Source of the DNA: Sulfurisoma sediminicola
GTDB taxonomy: Bacteria > Pseudomonadota > Gammaproteobacteria > Burkholderiales > Rhodocyclaceae
Assembly: GCF_003865015.1 (NCBI RefSeq)
Contig: NZ_BHVV01000001.1
Span: 1-64,000 of the forward strand
Direction: 5' to 3'
DNA: 64,000 bases
Positions 62,144 through 64,000 of this stretch are shown piece by piece. Both the position numbers and the translations under genes were made by a program. The first letter of the stretch is position 1, and every line of letters starts with the position of its first letter. The notes beneath the pieces were generated by a model. It saw nothing but the letters and a program-made list of their open reading frames with translations, did not search any database and was not told the origin of the DNA.

Positions 62144-62776
62144 TTACTCGCCCACCACGTCCGCGCCCTTGGGCGGGACGAACCGGAACAGGCTCGCCGG
62201 CAGCGCCGGGTTGCGCTCGAAGGCGGAGAAGCGGATCAGCGTGGTCTGGCCGAAATTGTCGAAAATTTCCATCGCGCGCAGCTCGGACCCACCGAAGCCG
62301 ATGCGCATGCGCTCGAAGCCGGCGTCGGGGTTCTTCGGCTTCGCCTCGACCCAGTCGAGGCCGTCGCGGCTGCCGCCCTCGGCGAGGTGAAAGTTCTTCT
62401 CGATTTCATGCTCCCCGGCCAGCAACGCGGCCGGGCTGCTGCCGAGTGCCTGGCCGAGCGGCCGCACCGAGACCTGCTTGAGGTCGGGGTCGTAGACCCA
62501 GAGCTTTCTGCCGTCGCCTATCAGCAGCTGCGGATAGGGCTTGTCGTAGACCCAGCGGAACTTGCCGGGGCGGGCGAACATCATCTGGCCGGAGGACTGC
62601 TGCGGCTTGCGGCCGCTCTTGCCGGTCACGGTCTGGCTGAAATCGGCGCGGGCGTTCTTCGTGCTCTCGACGAAGCTCCGGAGCTGGTCGATCGCGCCGG
62701 CTCGGGCGCTGCAGGAAACCGCCGTCAGCACGACGGCGGCAAAGAGGGTCGGAAAGCGGATGGCGGAAAGTTTCAT
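62144..62776 (-). CDS. lolA: Outer-membrane lipoprotein carrier LolA
   Basis: 210-residue periplasmic chaperone ferrying lipoproteins from LolCDE to LolB. A signal peptide (1-26) is followed by the open beta-barrel with the LolA segments KNARADFSQTVTG, MMFARPGKFRWVY and KLWVYDPDL. It lies 40 bp after ftsK and before rarA, as in many proteobacteria. Confidence 0.95.
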   Translation of the reverse strand: MKLSAIRFPTLFAAVVLTAVSCSARAGAIDQLRSFVESTKNARADFSQTVTGKSGRKPQQSSGQMMFARPGKFRWVYDKPYPQLLIGDGRKLWVYDPDLKQVSVRPLGQALGSSPAALLAGEHEIEKNFHLAEGGSRDGLDWVEAKPKNPDAGFERMRIGFGGSELRAMEIFDNFGQTTLIRFSAFERNPALPASLFRFVPPKGADVVGE

Positions 62777-62816
62777 CCCCGCCAGTCTACCAGTCGGGAC
62801 AGCTGCGGCCCGGCGA

Positions 62817-64000
62817 CTACTCGGGGGCCGGCGCCAGCACCTCGCGATTGCCGGCGGCGTTCATCGGCGACACCAGGCCGGCCTTCTCCATGCCCTCGAT
62901 CAACCGCGCGGCGCGGTTGTAGCCGATGCGCAGATGACGCTGCACCAGCGAGATCGAGGGGCGACGGTTCTTCAGCACGACCTCGACGGCCTGGTCGTAC
63001 ATCGGGTCGGCCTCGGCGTCTTCCCCGCCCTCGCCGCTGCCGGAGGCGTCGCCCGCTTCGGCCGCCGGCATCGCGAGAATGCCATCGACATACGCGGGCT
63101 GGCCGACCTTCTTCAGGTGCTCGACGACCCGATGCACTTCCTCGTCGGCGACGAAGGCGCCATGGACGCGCGTCGGCAGCCCGGTGCCGGGCGCGAGGTA
63201 GAGCATGTCGCCCTGGCCGAGCAGCGCCTCGGCGCCCATCTGGTCGAGGATGGTGCGCGAATCGATCTTGCTCGACACCTGGAAGGCGATGCGCGTCGGG
63301 ATGTTGGCCTTGATCAGGCCGGTGATGACATCGACGCTGGGCCGCTGGGTGGCGAGGATCAGGTGGATGCCGGAGGCGCGCGCTTTCTGCGCCAGGCGCG
63401 CGATCAGTTCCTCGACCTTCTTGCCGACCACCATCATCAGGTCGGCGAGTTCGTCGATCACCACCACGATGAAGGGCAGCGGCTCGAGCGGTTCCGGGGA
63501 GTCGGGCGTCAGCGACAGCGGGTTGGGAATCTTCTCGCCGGTCTTTTCCGCCTCGTGGATCTTGGCGTTGTAGCCGGCGAGGCCGCGCACGCCGAGCGCG
63601 CTCATCAGCTGGTAGCGGCGGTCCATCTCGCCGACGCACCAGTGCAGCGCGTTGGCGGCCTTGTTCATGTCGGTGACGACGGGTGCGAGCAGATGCGGAA
63701 TGCCGGCATAGACCGAGAGTTCGAGCATCTTCGGATCGACCATGATCAGGCGCACGTGGCGCGGCTCGGACTTGTAGAGCAGCGAAAGGATCATGGCGTT
63801 GATGCCGACCGACTTGCCCGAGCCGGTGGTTCCGGCGACCAGCAGATGCGGCATCTTGGCGAGGTCGACCACCACCGGGCCGCCGGAGATGTCCTTGCCG
63901 AGCGCGACGGCGAGATGCGAATGGAGGTCGTGGTAGGGCCTGGAACCGATGATCTCGGACAGCCGCACCGATTGCCGCCGGGCGTTGGGCAGCTCGAGCG
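62817..64000 (-). CDS. ftsK: DNA translocase FtsK, C-terminal part (5' end outside window)
   Basis: About 394 residues of the FtsK motor are present and the frame stays open to the window edge. Walker A ([17 protein letters not shown]), Walker B ([12 protein letters not shown]) and the gamma domain at the C terminus ([21 protein letters not shown]) that reads KOPS sites are intact. The N-terminal membrane domain is beyond position 64000. The protein pumps chromosome ends and activates XerCD at the septum. Confidence 0.96.
   Translation of the reverse strand, partial: LELPNARRQSVRLSEIIGSRPYHDLHSHLAVALGKDISGGPVVVDLAKMPHLLVAGTTGSGKSVGINAMILSLLYKSEPRHVRLIMVDPKMLELSVYAGIPHLLAPVVTDMNKAANALHWCVGEMDRRYQLMSALGVRGLAGYNAKIHEAEKTGEKIPNPLSLTPDSPEPLEPLPFIVVVIDELADLMMVVGKKVEELIARLAQKARASGIHLILATQRPSVDVITGLIKANIPTRIAFQVSSKIDSRTILDQMGAEALLGQGDMLYLAPGTGLPTRVHGAFVADEEVHRVVEHLKKVGQPAYVDGILAMPAAEAGDASGSGEGGEDAEADPMYDQAVEVVLKNRRPSISLVQRHLRIGYNRAARLIEGMEKAGLVSPMNAAGNREVLAPAPE

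Overview
The window looks like the chromosome of a GC-rich, motile, respiratory betaproteobacterium, most likely from the Rhodocyclales/Sterolibacteriaceae/Nitrosomonadales area. This placement is inferred from protein style, gene order (for example ftsK-lolA-rarA-serS) and rRNA-leader style, not from a database search. Nearly all of the sequence is tightly packed housekeeping and metabolic genes, many joined by ATGA/GTGA overlaps. I see no insertion sequence, prophage, integrase or CRISPR array. The one RNA gene inside the window is a tRNA-Ser(CGA). A strong promoter and boxA at the left edge point to an rRNA operon running off the left end.

Layout. 1-1070: presumed rrn promoter/leader and two paralogous exported Lys/Ala/Met-rich small proteins, one with 51-bp tandem repeats. 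1.1-5.3 kb: pseudouridine synthase, aceK, icd, cold-shock protein. 5.6-10.1 kb: clpS-clpA, rraA, rhlE. 10.3-19.5 kb: a C2/glyoxylate block: aceA, a LysR regulator divergent from gcl, hyi, garR-type reductase, glycerate kinase, aceB. aceA and aceB share a palindromic upstream site. 19.5-22.6 kb: flavocytochrome c sulfide dehydrogenase (fccA-fccB) facing two tandem diheme c4-type cytochromes. 22.6-25.5 kb: dut, coaBC, radC, rpmB-rpmG. 25.5-32.7 kb: a minus-strand run with an unknown protein, MscS channel, secreted PLD-like protein, rsmB, DUF3108 protein, purN, lipoprotein and DedA. 32.8-42.7 kb: mutL-miaA, purM, then hda-HAD phosphatase-pcnB-folK-DMT-panB-panC-panD.

42.8-48.1 kb is a motility island: fliT, an M48 protease, a truncated CheZ-like protein overlapping cheY, a response-regulator/PP2C phosphatase/kinase protein with its STAS partner (HsbR/HsbA-like), and flhC-flhD. 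48.4-50.3 kb: Nudix hydrolase, TonB-like protein, HNH nuclease. 50.3-53.9 kb: sphaeroides-haem-protein-like cytochrome, diheme cytochrome, cytochrome b561 and a QseBC-type two-component pair. 53.9-57.7 kb: YgiQ radical SAM protein, a DsrC/TusE-family protein with one C-terminal cysteine, and two unknowns. 57.9-64 kb: tRNA-Ser, mltF-like lytic transglycosylase, then serS-rarA-lolA-ftsK (ftsK cut by the window edge).

Together the genes suggest a cell that grows on acetate/glyoxylate-level carbon (icd/aceK branch control, glyoxylate shunt, glycerate pathway), can oxidise sulfide in the periplasm with c-type cytochrome acceptors, and is flagellated. The points most worth a second look are: a CheZ-like protein that keeps the N-terminal and CheY-binding ends but lacks the phosphatase core; an HsbR-like protein whose receiver domain has Gly where the phospho-accepting Asp should be; a palindrome shared by aceA and aceB; a dispersed 21-bp motif found in and between genes; and the Met/Lys repeat proteins beside the rRNA operon.
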